A stretch of 64,000 nucleotides of DNA from Rehmannia glutinosa (GCA_016081115.2 JABTTQ020003409.1:496001-560000); one strand, 5' to 3'; numbered from the stretch's first letter, positions 49,733-59,528 are shown. Numbers and translations: made by a program. Notes: generated by a model from the letters alone, not told the origin.

Positions 49733-51083
49733 GGAATATGATCAAATGAGACCACATAATTAGAGTGAAACACAGTGGACTAATCCTGACCTCAAATCTG
49801 TAATTTTAGATGATTGAGATTTAACCAATTTAATAGACCTTTTTAATTTATTTTAAATTTGTAAAGGGCAGTTATGTAATTGTATAATTACATAATTTCA
49901 GTCAAATTGGTAACTGATGAAAATCTATCGCCATCTTCATCATCTTCTTCTCGAGAAGACGTCATCTTTCATGGAAATCTATCGCCATCTTCGCCAAAAT
50001 CTATCGCCATCTTCCATAGAAATCTAAGAACAATTCTTAGAAAATCAATCCTTCTCCACATCATTTTAAGTAATCTTGAGCTTTACTTGAATGATTTGAC
50101 GGGGGAGTTACCTCCAGGAATGAGTAATTTAACTAATCTCGAGTTTTTCGACGCTTCGACGAATCATCTCCATGGAAATCTCTCTCGAAATCAGGTTTTG
50201 AGTAAGCTTAAAAGTCTACTGACTCTTGAAAATAATTTTTCGGTGAGATTCAGTGAGCTTGGGGAATTTAAGAATTTCTGACAACAATGAGCGCTGGGAG
50301 GATTGGTGAAGAAGACGATGCTGACGTGTGGAGAAAACGAGGGTCTGGGAGGCAGTGAGGATTATTGTATACTTATATATTTTTCGATGTATACTTAGAT
50401 GTGTTTTGCTGTATAAGTAGTTAAATTTTGATGTATGTATGTATGTTGCTGTATACTTATGTTTTTGTTGTATACTTATATGTGTTTTGCTGTATACTTA
50501 TATGTGTTTTGTTGTATACTTATATTTTTATTTGACAATTGTAATATGCAATACAAATATGTTAAATATACAACATAATAGTGTTAAATATACATTAAAT
50601 ATATGTTAAATATATAGTACAATAATGAGCGTGAATTTCACTCTCTCTATAACTGATTTACTTAATCCACGGTCCCCACATGTTAATGAGCGTGATTCTC
50701 TCTTTCTCTATAACTGATTCCTTGATTCATGGTCACCACATGTTTTGTTTGATTATTTTAATATGCAGTAAAATTATGTTAAACATATAGTAAAATAGTG
50801 TTAAGTATACAACAAATATATGATAAGTGTACAAATACTGCATGGCATAGCACATGCATGATTTTCTCTATCCAGCGCGATTTTCTCGTGATTTTCTCTC
50901 TCCCCACGTGATTTTCTCTCTCCTAATAACTGATTCCATATTTGGATGGTCTCCACATGTTTGTTTTGACAATTATACCTTTATTTTACCTTAATTAAAT
51001 GTTTAATGTAATTTTAACCCTATTTATTTTAGCCATTGATATAGATAAAAAAAGGTTGAGATGAGTCCACATTGTCTCACTAT
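49733..51083. mobile_element. Pack-type TIR element, copy 1 (LRR-kinase cargo)
   Basis: Starts at the TIR near 49733. After the terminal region come four near-copies of AAATCTATCGCCATCTTC (49919-50020) and then the LRR fragment (50070-50281). The shared body is marked by repeated TGTATACTTATATGTGTTTTG phrases (50360-50530) and GATTTTCTCTCTCC phrases (50860-50930). Confidence 0.7.
50070..50281 (+). pseudogene. Captured LRR receptor-like kinase fragment
   Basis: About 68 codons encoding leucine-rich repeats: LELYLNDLTGELPPGMSNL, TNLEFFDASTNHLHGNLS, LKSLLTLENNFSVRF.ELGEFKNF. The phrasing (FDASTN, then GEFKN) fits the HAESA/IKU2/RLK7 group of plant LRR kinases; that is recognition from memory. 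The fragment ends at a stop right after GEFKNF, and no kinase domain follows. Small losses in the third repeat (SVRFSELGE) show it is a non-functional gene piece carried by the TIR element. Confidence 0.72.
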
Positions 51084-51251
51084 CAAATGAGACCACATAA
51101 TTAGAGTGAGACAGTGTGGACTAACCCTGTCCACAAATCTGTAATTTTAGATGGTTGACATTTACCCAATTTAATAAATATTTTTTTATTTATTTTAATT
51201 CTAAAAAGGGCAACATTATAATTGTATAATTACATACATATAAATACACAC

Positions 51252-51566
51252 GCACGAGTGAAGAAATCCTCCCGCCAGGTAATCGAACGGTATTACTCGA
51301 AGATGACTCTGGACTTCCACACGAATAAGAAGATTCTGAAAGAAGTTGCCATCATCCCCTCGAATCGCTTCCGCAACAAGACCGTTGGTTTCTCGACCCA
51401 TTTGATGAAGCAGATCCAAAAAGGACCCATTCGCGGCATCTCACTTAAGCTGCAAGAGGAGGAGCGAGAGCGTATGGATTTCATGCCTAATGAGTCTGCC
51501 ATTAAAGTTGACCGCATCGAGGTTGACCAGGAGAATGTGGATTTGTTGGAGTCACTTGGCATGTAG
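51252..51566 (+). pseudogene. Captured 40S ribosomal protein S17 (eS17) coding sequence, 5'-truncated
   Basis: About 104 codons closely resembling eukaryotic ribosomal protein eS17, from RVKKSSRQVIERYYSKMT through LDFHTNKKILKEVAII, GFSTHLMKQIQKGP and ISLKLQEEERERMDF to a normal-looking C-terminus LLESLGM and stop. Only the first few residues of the family (before VKK) are missing, replaced by element sequence that happens to give an upstream ATG at 51222. There are no introns and no shifts, and one arginine of the usual ERERR run appears lost. The absence of introns could mean capture from an intronless gene or from a cDNA. It may be transcribed but lacks its own start context. Confidence 0.85.
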
Positions 51567-52061
51567 GACTTTCTAGGTGTCGTAAAAAAAAGATTAATTA
51601 ACAAAACAAAAATTCTGTTTGAATTTGAAAAGTTGAATTTATTTATTACGTGTTTGAATTGGAGGATTAGTGAAGAAGACGATGTTGACGTGGAGAAAAC
51701 GAGGTTCTACCAGGGGACAGTGACGATTACTGTATACTTAGAGATGTTTTTCGATGTATACTTATATGTGTTTTGCCGTATACGTAGTTAATTTTTTATG
51801 TATGTATTTATGTTGTTGTATACTTATTTTTTTGCTGTATACTTATATGTGTTTTGTTGTATACTTATATGTTTTTTGTTGTATACTTGTTTTTTTGTTT
51901 GACAATTGTAATATGCAGTACAAATATGTTAAATATACAGCATAATAATGTTAAGTATACATCAAATATAAGCTAAATATACAGCACAATAATGAACGTG
52001 ATTTTCTCTCTCTCTATAATTGATTTACTTAATCCACGGTCCCCATATGATAATGAGCGTG

Positions 52062-52063
<2 letters not shown>

Positions 52064-52094
<31 letters not shown>
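52064..52094. repeat. (TC)n microsatellite
   Basis: About 15 TC units inside the body of TIR element copy 2. The same place in copy 1 has only a few, so it expanded after duplication. Confidence 0.9.
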
Positions 52095-52095
<1 letters not shown>

Positions 52096-52497
52096 ACTGG
52101 TTCCTTGATTCACGATCCCCATATGTTTTTGTTTAACTATTTTAATATGCAGTAAAATTATGTTAAACATACAGTAAAATAGTGTTAAGTATACAATAAA
52201 TATATGATAAATGTACATCATACTGTATGGCAGAGCACATGCGCGATTTTCTCTCTCCAGCGCGATTTTCTCGCGATTTTCTCTCTCCCCACGTGATTTT
52301 CTCTCTCATAATAACTGATTCCACATTTGGATGGTCCCCCACATGTTTGTTTTGACAATTATACCCTCATTTTGCCTTAATTAAATGTTTAATGCAATTT
52401 TAACCTCTATTTATCTTAGTCATTGATATAGATAAGGGAGCGTTGAGATGAGTCCACATTGTCTCACTATAATATGTGGTCTCATTGTAACCTCCCC

Positions 52498-53798
52498 ATA
52501 TATATATATATATACTTCACTAAATTACGTGTAAAAAGAATAAGATTCACAATTTAAAAGAAATTTGAATATGAATGCCTTTTTCACAAAAAAAACAACA
52601 ACAAATAAATATAAATGCTAAAGGAAAATGAAAAGTCGACACAGATGCAAAATCAAATCCAAAAGGAAAGCAGTCAAGTAATTAAAGTTTTGTGTTTTTG
52701 GTTTGAAATATATATTTTTTTTCATATTATTCTCTCGAAAAATAGAACGGAGCAGAACTAAAGATCAATCAACACCACCCGAAAATAACTCAAGCCCAAT
52801 CCTTTCTCAAATTAAATTATAGTTAAACCTAAATATGAGTGGGCCAAAGTCCAAACTGTGGAGCCTAAAATGTTTTGTACATTTGCATTGATATGACTTA
52901 TGAGTACAAGTATTTATATTACAATACATATGAGCTATTAAGCACCGACACCCCCTCAAGTTTACGTATCCGTGTTGGATACGTTCTGGATATGGATATG
53001 TCATGGACACGTATAAATACGTATTCACAAAGTATCTAAATTTAAAAAAAAAAGAAAAGAAAAAGAAAAAAATGCCCCAACACCCGTGTCTGATCGAACA
53101 AAGTTGTATCCTTCTAGAATTTGTGTAAATCTACATATGAAAAAGTCGTGTCCTTCAAATTTTCATGTAGATCTATAGATCTCGGAAGAACAAAATAGTA
53201 AAAAAACACTACTACACCACGCAATTTTATTAACCATCTCCTCAGCCACGACGCTGTTTCCCCTATTTATTGTGTCGATCATTCTCTCAAGCATAAATCA
53301 ATTATGAACCTTTATTTATCTTCAATCTTGAGTGCTCACCATTCAATTTTAATTCTTTCCTCTATAAATGAAAGAAGCAATGGAAGTTGACACTGGCGGG
53401 AGAAATGAGAGAGACGGGTTGGAAGGGTGGAGTAGTGGGTTCATCTATCTTGTCCTTTCCTCTTTACAAAATGTTGTACAATATAGTTTATAAGGTCAAA
53501 CTTTTGGAAAAGAAAGAAATTGACTATATTTTTTAATAAAGCTGTATTGATATTCTGCAAATATGATGATTAATTGTTGGATTTTGTCAATTTAGTAGGT
53601 ATGAAATTTATAATTGTAGTATGTCAAACCTTTTGTATTTGTATGTTTGTTTATAAATGAGAAAAAATGTTATATTTGAATATTTATGAAATTTTAATGT
53701 TTTAATGTTGAAACACGATTTTTTTATTGTACCTAGTACATCTATATTTATAATAATATAAAAATATAATTATATATAAAGATATATATATATATATA
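52498..53798. other. Intergenic region
   Basis: 1.3 kb with no supportable gene. It contains an AT microsatellite right after the TIR element (52498-52515), an A-rich run near 53040-53070, and phrases built on GTATCCG/GATACG (52960-53010), which resemble those at the right end of the window (63905-63990). Confidence 0.4.
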
Positions 53799-54905
53799 CT
53801 AGAACAACGCCTGTGTGTTACACGGGACTTGTCCAAAAAATAAAATTCACAGTGTCTAAGTTATTTTATGATAGAAGAGATCGAAAATACTAATCATAAA
53901 AATTAAAAAGAAAATTCAAAACTTAGAACAGTATTATTCAAATACTTCACTTCAGATTCTGAAAATTTTCTTTGTAAACTACATTATTTGTTCTATCTAC
54001 AACTGTACCGTCCTTATCACAACAAAGAATTTTTTAGAAAATTCACTTTTCAATATGATAATTTGGTAGATCTCTTAACTTAAAACCACACATAACCCTT
54101 CAATTTTTACCAATAGAATAACTTATATAAACCACAACCTTATCCTTATGAGGATGTATCTATTGAACTACTTCTAGAAACAAACAATTTTAAAAGTAAC
54201 ATAATACTTAAAACAATTAGCACCCTCAATGTAAGTAGAAATATTCATAAAAAATCTGAAAAATATTACAAATTCAAGGTTTACGCTATGGATAGATTCA
54301 TGCAACTACCTTTTTCTGAACTCTTCAGTCTCGGGAATGACTTCATTAATCAACAATCTGCTTGCGAACATTGAATTCTGCACACATTTGACACCTTCAA
54401 GTTCATGCATCAAAACAATTCTTATTTAGATCTTTATGTATTTATACATAAATTCTTCAACATTAAATCGAATATTTTCCTTACCACGAAAGCGTTTAAT
54501 CATAGCGTATTGCAAAATCATAATAACGAGCTCTTCTTTTTTTTGCTTTTCCAATAATTAACCATTTGATCAACGTACTTATTCCACAGGGTACAATCGA
54601 TTGTATTCTCACTAAATCAAAACAAACATGAAAGTGAAAGAATGAAAAAAAAAATGAATAATATTCCTCAGTATTTACATTACATTCGATCAAATTTCTT
54701 ATAATTTAATATTAAGATGTATTTAGATTACCTATTGAAGGTGCGTTGTGACACTCTTTGTCTTTTGGCCGTACTTTTCAATCTCTACAATATCATCAAT
54801 ACTCAATACTTCGGCATTTACATCTACACCAAGAATATATTTCACATACATCAACATAGTAAATCTTGATTTCACCAAGAATATATGTTCATGATTATGC
54901 ATTAT
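53799..54905 (-). mobile_element. Second Helitron, 3' end with RPA-like remnant
   Basis: On the minus strand the end shows CCCGTGT...ACACAGG (imperfect hairpin, 53807-53825) then TTGTT and terminal CTAG at 53799-53802, followed by T. The stretch just inside (53940-54020: GTAAACTACATTATTTGTTCTATC) matches in form the tail of the first Helitron (1110-1160: GTAGACAACATTATTCGTCTATT). The helicase is otherwise absent. The 5' end was not found; the element may run beyond the tandem repeat and D. Confidence 0.65.
54280..54830 (-). pseudogene. RPA70-like remnant in second Helitron
   Basis: Three separated minus-strand pieces in RPA70 order: DVNAEVLSIDDIVEIEKYGQ (about 54825-54745), CTLWNKYVDQMVNYW (about 54595-54545, not in the same frame as the longest open stretch) and NSMFASRLLINEVIPETEEF (about 54395-54320). 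They parallel the exons DVIGKVV, CTLWEEYVDG and SNTYHVTQMIM of the RPA-like gene at 10699-13425. Stops and missing exons make it a remnant. Confidence 0.65.
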
Positions 54906-54954
54906 AATGGTGAATGTGAATCCTTATTTTCAGGGATGTGAATACGATATCTAT

Positions 54955-55222
54955 TAAATTATATACTTTCCAATGATAATTCCACATGTCATTATTAGGT
55001 GCATTAGTTAAGGGAATGTGAATCTTGATTTCACATGGATTTAGAAAATTATTATTTTACAATTATTAGATGTGAAATAGTAGTATACGATAGCTCAAAT
55101 GTATACTTTCCAATCATAATTCCACATGTCATTATTAGGTGCATTAGTTAAGGGATTGTGAATCCTGATTTCACGTGGATTTAGAAAATTAATATTTTAC
55201 AATTATTAGAAGTGAAATAGTA
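54955..55222. repeat. 140-bp tandem repeat, two units left of element D
   Basis: TATACTTTCCAATGATAATT at 54962 and its near-copy at 55102 start units 140 bp apart. Both contain CACATGTCATTATTAGGTG and GATTTAGAAAATTA. A third, more diverged unit follows D at 63576-63745. Confidence 0.85.
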
Positions 55223-55227
55223 GTATG
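55223..55227. repeat. Left target duplication of element D (GTATG)
   Basis: Perfect match to 63571-63575. Confidence 0.9.
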
Positions 55228-55540
55228 TGTTTGATACATGTTTTTATCTTAATTTTGATGATTTTATTTTTACACCAAAAAAATGTTTTTAATTGTTGTC
55301 CAAATACTTCTAATTGATTTAAAATGGTTTTAATATTTTTCGGAGTATTTTTTCAAGTTTTATTTTAGATAAAATTGGACAACACTTTTAATGATTTTAT
55401 GTTTATAAGATTTTACTTCAAAACAAGGTTCCTAAATGTTGTCTAAGTACTCCCGATTGGTTTAAAATGCTTTCACTAAATTTTCGGAGTATTTCTTGAG
55501 TTTTATTTTCGACAAAATTTGGACAATATTTCTTTCTCGA

Positions 55541-55800
55541 GGTCAACCGGTCGCCGTAGAGGGCAACCCGTACTGAAGATGATTTTGAAACGAGAAAAAT
55601 GAGACGGAAGGAAAATGGACCGAATCGTCGGCCGGTCGACCAGTGTCGGCCGGTGGCGTCAACTGTCGACACCTTGTCGCCGGTACACAGGAGTTTAATT
55701 GTGAAACAAAACTCCTCCCTGCTTGAATTTGTGTTGTGCGGCCCGGCCATAGAGGGACGGCCACGGTCGAACCCTACGTCGGCCAGGTCGCCCCATGTTA
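55541..55800. repeat. GACCGGTC-type palindromes, element D 5' LTR
   Basis: Decayed copies such as CAACCGGTCGCC (55546), TCGGCCGGTCGACC (about 55629), GTCGGCCGGTGGCG (about 55646) and GCCAGGTCGCC (about 55783). The right LTR keeps better ones (GTCGACCGGTCGCCCC near 62625, GCGCGACCGGTCGCCC near 62678). Confidence 0.7.
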
Positions 55801-56247
55801 AATGTTGAAATATTTGTTTTAAACTCTATTTGTCTTGTGATGTCGCCCTATCTTTTGATAGCAAAATTCTGACCGTTTGGCAGTAGACAAACTTTCCTTA
55901 AATTGTGGGATTGATTTCTAACAGCTATATTCTTGATTTTAATTGTATTTTTCTGTAGATTTTCAATCCCCAAGAGGAGCCTATGCTTGATCAATCATCT
56001 CCTATAAATAGAGGAAGTTTTGGAGCAACCAACACAACAATTGAGATACAACACAACAAGATACACTTCAAGCAAATATTTGTTCTTCATAGTTTTTATT
56101 CTTGTTGTAATTTGCCTAGCTCATCACTTTCACATCTTGAGGTCTAGGCTTTCATTTCTTGATTACACTTGCACTCAAATTGTATTATTCATTATTGAGT
56201 TGTAATCTTGATTTTTGGTCATCATTCAACACAAGATATCCTTGTGA

Positions 56248-56506
56248 GTGTTCTTGTGGTAAGAACACACTTGGGTGATCTAGGTGTTAGGTGTGAGAAG
56301 ATTGTGGTAATCTTCTTGTCGAGGTGTTGAAGAATTTGGTATTCTTCAAGGTTGAAGATTGTGGTAATCTTCACAAGGTGCCGTTGGAGATTGTGGTAAT
56401 CTTCAAGAAGAGATTGTGGTAATCTCAAAGGTGGTGTTGAAGAAGAGTGTGGTGCTCTTCAAGGTGTTGTTGTAAGTTGGTGTTGTATTAATTTTGGTAA
56501 TTAATA
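56248..56506 (+). repeat. Hairpin array in element D 5' LTR (8 hairpins)
   Basis: Eight inverted repeats with loop GTGGT or TTGGT: 56248-56268 (8 bp), 56296-56316 (8 bp), 56327-56349 (9 bp), 56353-56373 (8 bp), 56384-56406 (9 bp with one G-T pair), 56410-56426 (6 bp), 56442-56460 (7 bp with one G-T pair), 56486-56506 (8 bp). First stem GTGTTCTT with AAGAACAC; last TATTAATT with AATTAATA. All lie downstream of the TATA box, so in the RNA leader. Confidence 0.92.
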
Positions 56507-56728
56507 AAATCTTTTTTTCTCTTTGAAATCCATCCCGGATATACTGGGGTGGTTGAGGATTAGGCCCTAGGTGGGTTGAACCTCTATAAATCGACGTGTG
56601 TTGTTTACATTCCGCACCTTTATTATTGTCTTTAAGCATTTCGGTTCGAAAAAGAGGGTAAAATCGAAAAGATGGAGATAATCTATTCACCCTCCCTCTA
56701 GATTATCGTAGCCGCTTGGACTTACAAG

Positions 56729-56741
56729 TGGTATCAGAGCC
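56729..56741 (+). other. Primer binding site of element D, initiator tRNA-Met
   Basis: TGGTATCAGAGCC two bases after the 5' LTR. Confidence 0.93.
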
Positions 56742-56785
56742 AAACTCTTTGGCAAGCTCGTTTCACATCGGGAGTGAAGAGAAAT

Positions 56786-58171
56786 GATCGTCGGCTACGA
56801 ACGAAGCTCATCTTACCGGCACCTCCACCACCAAGCCACCTCTATTTGATTCCAAAAATTATAAATTTTGGAAAGAAAGAATGGAATGTTATTTACAAGG
56901 TTGCGGGTTCGATATTTGGAACATCGTCATAAATGGAGAATCCATTCCAATGAAAGACACACCACACACCCCAAAGGCCTCAAAAAGCTAAATGATGAAG
57001 AGAAGAAAATCATCTCCTTAAACGGTAAAGCTCGCAATATTTTGTATTGTTCACTTACTAATTTGGAATATGAACATATTGTAGGAATTCGATCGGCTCA
57101 TGGAGTATGGCAAAAATTAGAAGCCATTCATGAAGTATATGCAAATGATAGGAGCAACTCAAAAACATCTCTTCTCAAAGGGATACAAGTTCAAATCTAA
57201 GGAACAAGCCTTTTACAACTTCCAACTATGAAATAGTCGAACAATGTTTTATGGGCATCGAAGAAGAAAACGAGGTATGTCTTAAACCCTCTACTTCCTA
57301 TGATATTGTTATTCAAAATAATTATAGTGATTTGCAAAATGATTTTGATGATCTTCAAAATGAATTCCAAGATTTACTAGTTAAGTACAAAAATTTGAAA
57401 AAGGAATTCAATGTTTTGAAAAATGAAAAGGATAGTTTATTTACTTCCTATGAATCATTATCATGTGCTCACACCACCACACTTGACAAGGTTAGAAACC
57501 TTGAAAAACAAAATAGTACTCTTGTTGAGGATATGAATTGCATGAAAAATGATTTATCAAAATCAAACTTGAGTACCAATAAATTGCCCAATATTGTGAA
57601 TGTTAATGATTGTAATAGTGAACTTGATCATGAGCCTAATATTTTCAAGCATATGAAAAAGAATCGAGTTCCTATGCATGTTAGTAATGTTACTTGCTTT
57701 TATTGCGGTAAGAAGGGACACGCCGTAAATACTTGTCGGGCTAGAAATAGCTCAAATTATTATTGGATACCTAAAAGTCTCAAAGATAATCCCAAAGGAC
57801 CCAAACGCTTGAGGGTACCACAAAACAATGTTATATTAGGTACCCGGCGAAATAATAATCAAAGAAAATTCATACCGCCAAGAAAACATCAAATGACCAT
57901 TTCATTTGATCAAAGGAGAAAACACCTTCAACAAAGTCATTTTCCAAGAAGAGGAAATGATAAAAAATGGGATGAACAAAATCCTTGGAAATGGCAAAGA
58001 CATCATCAACAAGTTGATCTTCCAAGAGAAAGACACTTTCGAAAATGGGAAGGCCACAATGCTTGGAAATGGAACAATTGGAGAAGCTATCATCAACAAG
58101 ATGATTTTCAAAGGGGAAGATATCATCAACAATGGGAACGACACAACCCATGGAAATGGCGTAATTGGTAA
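56786..58171 (+). pseudogene. gag remnant of element D
   Basis: First block (56786-57200) matches the start of C gag (KPPLFD, FWKERMECYLQGCGFDIW, SAHGVWQKLEAIHE), with the ATG region altered and a stop near 56990. A large part of the gag domain and the first zinc knuckle is then missing. Second block (57251-58171, 306 codons open) gives a coiled coil (LQNDFDDLQNEFQDLLVKYKNL, residues about 28-110), a CCHC knuckle CFYCGKKGHAVNTC (about residues 149-162) and a tail with three repeats ending NPWKW/NAWKWNNW. The tail is not gag: it is protease-region DNA read in another frame and present three times. Confidence 0.82.
57950..58165 (+). repeat. Triplicated protease-region segment in element D
   Basis: TTGGAAATGG landmarks at 57986, 58063 and 58150 mark units of roughly 79 and 87 bp. 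In the alternative frame each unit reads like IFQEE...NG...LGNG, which matches the single stretch after HMTG in C protease (KLQEEGMVMFGNGKGRILGN). The catalytic DSG is not present. Confidence 0.75.
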
Positions 58172-59040
58172 ACCGTATCTCCCTACTTACATATGCATTT
58201 TAACTTAGTATGCATGTTTTTATTTGTGTCTAAATTGCAAAATGAGTTTTCATAATTTTAAAATTAAGGTCCTCAATTAATGTTTGTGTTTTTAAAATCC
58301 TTTGAAAATGAGACCTTACATGTTGTTTTTAAACTCTTATGGATTTCTATAGCATAAGCACTTTTATTGTGATATCTCTTATTACTTGGCCTACACTTGT
58401 GTTATCATATCTTGTGCAAAATTTGTTTAAAGAATTGTGTAGGTTATATTTCTCATATTCATTGGCTATCGTCTATTTCTTCATCAAAAGTTTTTAAACC
58501 ATCGAGGTATGTTCACTCGTATTTTTCTTAGAACTCGATATTATGTTCATGTCATGTTTATGTACACGTCTTTCAAAATATTTCATTTCAACCCCTTAAG
58601 TGCCTTTAAATGATTTTGTAAATTTTTCTTAAAAGGGCACTACTCGTTAAATCTCGTTTTTCTTGTATAAGTGTTTTCTCGAAACTCATATTTGTTGGAT
58701 TTAGTCCATAATTATCTTTTTGCAAAGTTTTAAAACTTTTGGGTTGAAAAATCGAATTTTGAAAAATTTGGAGAATGAAAAATTGCACTGGGACGGTCAA
58801 GGCATGGTCGACCGGTCGCCCTGCACGTCGATCGGTCGCACCCCACCTCGACCGGTCGCCCAGGCAAAAATTTTGGGTTAAAACTCGTCTGTCTTCACTT
58901 TCAAAACAGAACAAGATATCTTTCAAACCCTCGTTCACAGCAGCGCAATCACCCCTTTTTATAAAATCTTCAATTCTTCATCAATCTTTGTGATTCTTGA
59001 TTTTCTTTCTTTGTCTTTACAAAAAAAAGAAATCTTTTTT
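58172..59040. other. Noncoding region after gag of element D
   Basis: About 870 bases without a gene. Contains three GACCGGTCG-type motifs at 58794-58862, in a context resembling the noncoding tail of C (37858-37912, inverted). So the join that removed pol lies upstream, near 58170-58200. Confidence 0.55.
58794..58862. repeat. GACCGGTC-type palindromes in element D interior
   Basis: GTCGACCGGTCGCCC (about 58807), GTCGATCGGTCGCACC (about 58827) and CTCGACCGGTCGCCC (about 58847), evenly spaced by 20 bases. Confidence 0.8.
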
Positions 59041-59073
59041 TTTCTATAGGATAGATATTTTCTTTTAGTCCTG

Positions 59074-59108
59074 GGCGAACGACGGGAATTGAACCCGCGC
59101 GTGGTGGA
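59074..59108 (-). pseudogene. trnH-GUG: Plastid trnH-GUG, 3' half only
   Basis: T-arm and 3' acceptor side of the plastid tRNA-His gene on the minus strand, ending at GTGGTGGA where the anticodon-stem side should continue. The anticodon loop and 5' half are missing, so it is not a functional tRNA. Confidence 0.82.
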
Positions 59109-59269
59109 AAAAGGTCGATTGACAAAACAAAAAGGAAATAATTTACAAGATATGATTTAAGAAGGGGGCCTTCTCTCCATCGAAAGAAATGAGATTATCG
59201 CGGATATAACACATTCAAAAATTAGCCAAATTTTCCCGATGCGATCAAATCTATTCATTAAAAAGAATC

Positions 59270-59335
59270 GTTAGTTTGATCTGTATTTGTATTAATTCTG
59301 CCCTTTATTCGAGTAGTTTTTTCTTCGGCAAATTG
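59270..59335 (+). pseudogene. psbK: Plastid psbK, N-terminal fragment
   Basis: About 22 codons with SALYSSSFFFGK, a hallmark of the PsbK precursor. The mature part is absent; after GKL the frame reads DDI and stops. The usual start Met region is altered. Confidence 0.78.
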
Positions 59336-59528
59336 GACGATATCTAATCTACAGAAATATAAGTGGATTTTTACATTCACCATTTTCAATTTGTCCGAAC
59401 CGACTGATGTTGAAGAATCAGCGGATGAAACTAATCAGTATTGATTTTTTCAATCAAAAAATCCTTCTCAATTTCAATTATAACAAAATATATAGCAATC
59501 CACTTCTTTTTGCAAGAATTTTACATAT

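Larger units (their letters stand above)
49733..52497. mobile_element. Fused pair of Pack-type TIR elements (Mutator-like)
   Basis: The outer ends are inverted repeats: the left end holds AATGAGACCACATAATTAG..., and the right end, read on minus, holds AATGAGACCACATATTATAG... (about 45 bp, mostly matching). Two copies of the same element (49733-51083 and 51084-52497) lie head to tail and share the join at about 51055-51100. Copy 1 has lost its last 25 or so bases and copy 2 its first 10-15. Both copies share the body (about 50290-51060 and 51660-52440) but carry different captured gene pieces. Flanking 9-mers ACATATATA and ATATATATA are close but lie in simple AT repeats. TIR form suggests MULE; the superfamily is not proven. 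Confidence 0.75.
51084..52497. mobile_element. Pack-type TIR element, copy 2 (ribosomal protein S17 cargo)
   Basis: Begins CAAATGAGACCACATAATTAG at 51084 and ends with the intact right TIR at 52447-52497 (TATGTGGTCTCATTGTAACC). The body is collinear with copy 1 except for the captured segment, which is the S17 coding sequence here. Confidence 0.72.
55228..56726 (+). repeat. 5' LTR of element D
   Basis: 1499 bp, TGTTTGATACATG to GGACTTACA. TATA box CTATAAATAG at 56002-56011. GACCGGTC-type motifs at 55541-55800, hairpin array at 56248-56506. Confidence 0.92.
59041..59420. other. Plastid-derived patch (trnH and psbK pieces) inside element D
   Basis: 59074-59108 matches the 3' half of plastid trnH-GUG on the minus strand, starting GGCGAACGACGGG. 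The bases just before it (CCTG) look like the plastid genome junction next to trnH. 59270-59335 encodes SLICICINSALYSSSFFFGK on plus, the N-terminal part of photosystem II protein PsbK; it then runs into other sequence and a stop. The two genes are several kb apart in typical plastid genomes, so the patch is a mosaic. The segments between and after (59109-59269, 59336-59420) may also be organellar, but I could not identify them. Confidence 0.75.

Noticed and set aside
55418..55750. Minus-strand ORF in the D LTR
   Set aside because: Antisense through LTR palindromes; not kept in the other LTR.
56248..56506. Hairpin array as a CRISPR array
   Set aside because: Eukaryotic LTR context, no constant repeat of CRISPR length, uneven spacing and no cas genes. 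Only the loop is constant.
57251..58171. Novel W-rich protein family
   Set aside because: The W-rich tail is the protease region in another frame, present three times; the rest is gag.
59074..59108. Functional tRNA-His gene
   Set aside because: Only the 3' half is present; no anticodon or 5' arm.
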